A DNA stretch of 6,806 nt. Source: Methanobacteriota archaeon. Its GTDB lineage: Archaea > Thermoplasmatota > Thermoplasmata > UBA10834. Under the pieces are notes generated by a model, which was not told where the DNA came from, searched no databases, and saw nothing but the letters and a program-made list of their open reading frames with translations. The position numbers and the translations under genes are program-made. This document shows, piece by piece, positions 5,214-6,806 of the stretch; position 1 is the first letter of the stretch; each line of letters begins with the position of its first letter. The DNA lies in NCBI GenBank assembly GCA_011391345.1, contig JAABQR010000149.1, positions 1 to 6,806 of the forward strand, written 5' to 3'.

Positions 5214-6134
5214 ATGATGCTTGACGAGCTGGAGCGCGACCCCTTGGCCTTGACGGAGGAGGAGAAATACACACTTCTGGCGGTCCTCGCCGTGCTCATG
5301 ATACTGGTCCTGTATTTCGAGTTCAGGATCATGAGGGGGAAGGCGAAGTCGGCCCGCAAGATGAACGCCCGGAAGGACGAGGCGTACAACGCCATCCTGA
5401 CCTGCAATTCCGTGATCAACGTCCTCGAGCGTCAGGGCTCGGACGTCTCTGACGCGAGGGCCCTGGTGGCCAAGGCCAAGTCGCTCATGCAGCGCGGTGA
5501 GCACGAGGACGCGATCGAGCTATGCGAGACGGCACGCGAGGAGATGACCAAGACGAGCTCGCAGGCCAAGACGCCGGTTCGGAGGACCAGGGTCGAGAAG
5601 GACAGCCTCGAATCGGTCGCCGACGAGATCGTCTCCGAGCCCAGGACTATCCCCCGCGAGGACTCGTACAGGGGCGCGAGGCTGGAGGTCCAGGGAGGGC
5701 CGAACTACCTGGTCGCGAAGTTCGAGATCAACACCGCGAAGGAGGAGATAGCCGCGGCGACCGCGTCTGGCCAGGATGCATCGGAAGCCTCCGCGGCCCT
5801 GAGGAACGCTCAGGCCGAGTTCGATTCCGGGAACTATGCGAAGGCCCTCTCGCTCGCGGTGAAGGCGAAGAAGGCTGCGTCCCCGCGTGGCGCGGACGAG
5901 GCGATACCCCTCAAGAGGGTGCAGAAGGCCGAGCGTCCGTCCGCGGATGTCGACGGCGAGGCCGAGGATGTCGTGGACGTCTGCTCGAACTGCGGCTCCG
6001 AGATAGACTCGGAGGACATGTTCTGCGGCTCATGCGGCACAAAACGCCCAAAGGAGCGTTTCTGCCCGTCGTGCGGCCGCGCTGCGTCCGAGGACGACAG
6101 GTTCTGCAGGAAATGCGGCTCCAAGGTCCCGTGA
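5214..6134 (+). CDS. Membrane-anchored protein with two helical repeats and a double zinc ribbon
   Basis: This 306-residue protein was not recognised as a named family. An acidic N-terminus (2-18) is followed by one transmembrane helix (about 19-38, core YTLLAVLAVLMILVLYF) and a basic stretch RGKAKSARK (41-49). By the positive-inside rule this puts the rest in the cytoplasm. Two related helical units follow, about 55-112 and 164-222. Both contain a G-x-D-x-S/E spacer and then a TPR-like pattern (RGEHEDAIELCETA; SGNYAKALSLAVKA). The linker between them is charged and probably disordered. The C-terminus has two zinc ribbons, with cysteines 257, 260, 271, 274 and 284, 287, 298, 301, all eight present. 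Such double zinc ribbons usually mediate protein or nucleic-acid contacts. The start at 5214 (ATG ATG) follows an in-frame TAA at 5205-5207, so no earlier start exists; a downstream TTG is possible. Its end lies 5 nt from the convergent larB stop. Confidence 0.85.
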   Translation: MMLDELERDPLALTEEEKYTLLAVLAVLMILVLYFEFRIMRGKAKSARKMNARKDEAYNAILTCNSVINVLERQGSDVSDARALVAKAKSLMQRGEHEDAIELCETAREEMTKTSSQAKTPVRRTRVEKDSLESVADEIVSEPRTIPREDSYRGARLEVQGGPNYLVAKFEINTAKEEIAAATASGQDASEASAALRNAQAEFDSGNYAKALSLAVKAKKAASPRGADEAIPLKRVQKAERPSADVDGEAEDVVDVCSNCGSEIDSEDMFCGSCGTKRPKERFCPSCGRAASEDDRFCRKCGSKVP

Positions 6135-6139
6135 ACGCC

Positions 6140-6806
6140 TCATCGGCCACGGTACTTGTTCTTGATTATGAGCGCGGCGAGCGCGCCCGCCCCGAAGCCG
6201 TTGTCTATGTTGACCACGCCTATGCCGCTCGAGCAGCTGGACAGCATCCCTAGCAGGGCGGCCATGCCACCGAAGCTGGCGCCGTAGCCGACGCTCGTGG
6301 GCACCGCGACGACCGGCTTGTCGGTCAGGCCCGCGACCACGCTCGGCAACGCACCCTCCATCCCTGCTATGACTATGATCACGTCCGCGGATTCGAACTG
6401 TTTCAGGTTGGATGTGAGTCTGTGGACGCCTGCCACGCCGACATCGTACAGCCTGTCCGCGTCGCATCCGAGTATGTCGCATGTGACCGCAGCCTCCTCG
6501 GCGATGGGTATGTCGGATGTGCCCGCGGTGACCACGAGCACCTTGCCGTGCCGATCCCTCTCCTCGGCGCCGACGGTCGCGATCCTCGCATCGTGGTACC
6601 ATCGGATCGCCTCGCCCAGCTCCGCGCGGAGCATCTTGTGCGTGGGGTCGGACATGCGGGTGAAGACCGCCTCGCCCTTCCTGGCCAATGTCCTGCGGGC
6701 GATCTCTAAGATCTGCGCATCCGTCTTGCCGGGCGTGTAGATCGCCTCCGGGATGCCCCTCCTCAGTTCCCTGTGGTGGTCCAACTTCGCGAATTCGAGG
6801 TCCTCG
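6140..6806 (-). CDS. larB: LarB, nickel-pincer cofactor biosynthesis protein (pyridinium-3,5-biscarboxylic acid mononucleotide synthase), 5' partial
   Basis: The C-terminal PurE-like domain carries the LarB blocks, in order along the strand: VTAGTSDIPIAEEA, YDVGVAGVHR, IAGMEGALPSVVAGL, VPTSVGYGASFGG, MLSSCSSGIGVVNIDNGFGA. LarB carboxylates nicotinic acid adenine dinucleotide and releases AMP, giving the precursor that LarE and LarC turn into the nickel-pincer nucleotide used by LarA-type racemases. The cysteine in MLSSC corresponds to the position reported to bind substrate covalently in the Lactobacillus enzyme. The TTG at 6784 is not the start: the frame stays open to the window edge and upstream residues FAKL join the conserved DHHRELRRGIPEAIY block. 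About 35 N-terminal residues would lie beyond the edge, judging by the usual ~250-residue length. No larA, larC or larE is visible here. The gene is convergent with the zinc-ribbon gene; stops are 5 nt apart. Confidence 0.93.
   Translation of the reverse strand, partial: EDLEFAKLDHHRELRRGIPEAIYTPGKTDAQILEIARRTLARKGEAVFTRMSDPTHKMLRAELGEAIRWYHDARIATVGAEERDRHGKVLVVTAGTSDIPIAEEAAVTCDILGCDADRLYDVGVAGVHRLTSNLKQFESADVIIVIAGMEGALPSVVAGLTDKPVVAVPTSVGYGASFGGMAALLGMLSSCSSGIGVVNIDNGFGAGALAALIIKNKYRGR

Noticed and set aside
6782..6784. TTG as the start of larB
   Set aside because: The codon encodes the Leu of FAKLDHHRELRRG, a conserved LarB block that continues upstream.
1..6806. CRISPR arrays, insertion sequences, attachment sites
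   Set aside because: No regularly spaced direct repeats, terminal inverted repeats or transposase or integrase motifs were seen on reading both strands.

Overview
The window looks like a GC-rich archaeal chromosome segment, most likely Thermoplasmata-like Euryarchaeota. The support is: an archaeal-type 5S rRNA (CCGAAC and GAAGTTAAGC signatures), archaeal TATA boxes (TTATATA near 4890, TTTATAAG near 5201), TTG starts, a cell-surface protein with PKD-type repeats, and a 5S gene standing apart from 16S/23S. The lineage is inferred from style and gene content; no phylogeny was possible.

Layout, left to right. (1) 1-2519, +: the 3' part of a large surface protein with about seven PKD/Ig-like domains, one transmembrane helix and a cytoplasmic domain whose predicted fold resembles roadblock/longin. 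(2) 2528-3316, +: a DUF92/TMEM19-family membrane protein, tightly spaced after the first gene. (3) 4041-3313, -: a class I SAM-dependent methyltransferase whose stop codon overlaps the stop of the DUF92 gene. (4) 4802-4062, -: a HAD-superfamily hydrolase, 20 nt upstream of the methyltransferase and probably co-transcribed with it. (5) About 4930-5145, +: a stand-alone 5S rRNA gene with its own TATA box. (6) 5214-6134, +: a membrane-anchored protein with two related helical repeats and two C-terminal zinc ribbons. (7) 6806-6140, -: the 3' part of larB (nickel-pincer cofactor synthesis), convergent with the zinc-ribbon gene.

The most unusual element is the 5S rRNA. Its closing helix (TGACGGC at 4931-4937 with GCCGTCA at 5138-5144) encloses about 214 nt instead of about 120. 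Removing roughly 5034-5128 leaves a normal 119-nt archaeal 5S. The extra ~95 nt sits on the 3' side of the helix IV/V arm and can fold into a small hairpin plus a long three-helix arm capped by a cUUCGg tetraloop. The same internal-loop sequence pair (GCTAG opposite TGAACC) occurs twice in that arm. This is the signature of an rRNA expansion segment, of the kind known from Halococcus 5S rRNA.

The protein genes do not form one obvious pathway. They are short transcription units packed tail-to-tail with almost no spacer. Gene-free stretches are short (4803-4929 and 5146-5213) and hold promoter or terminator-like sequence.
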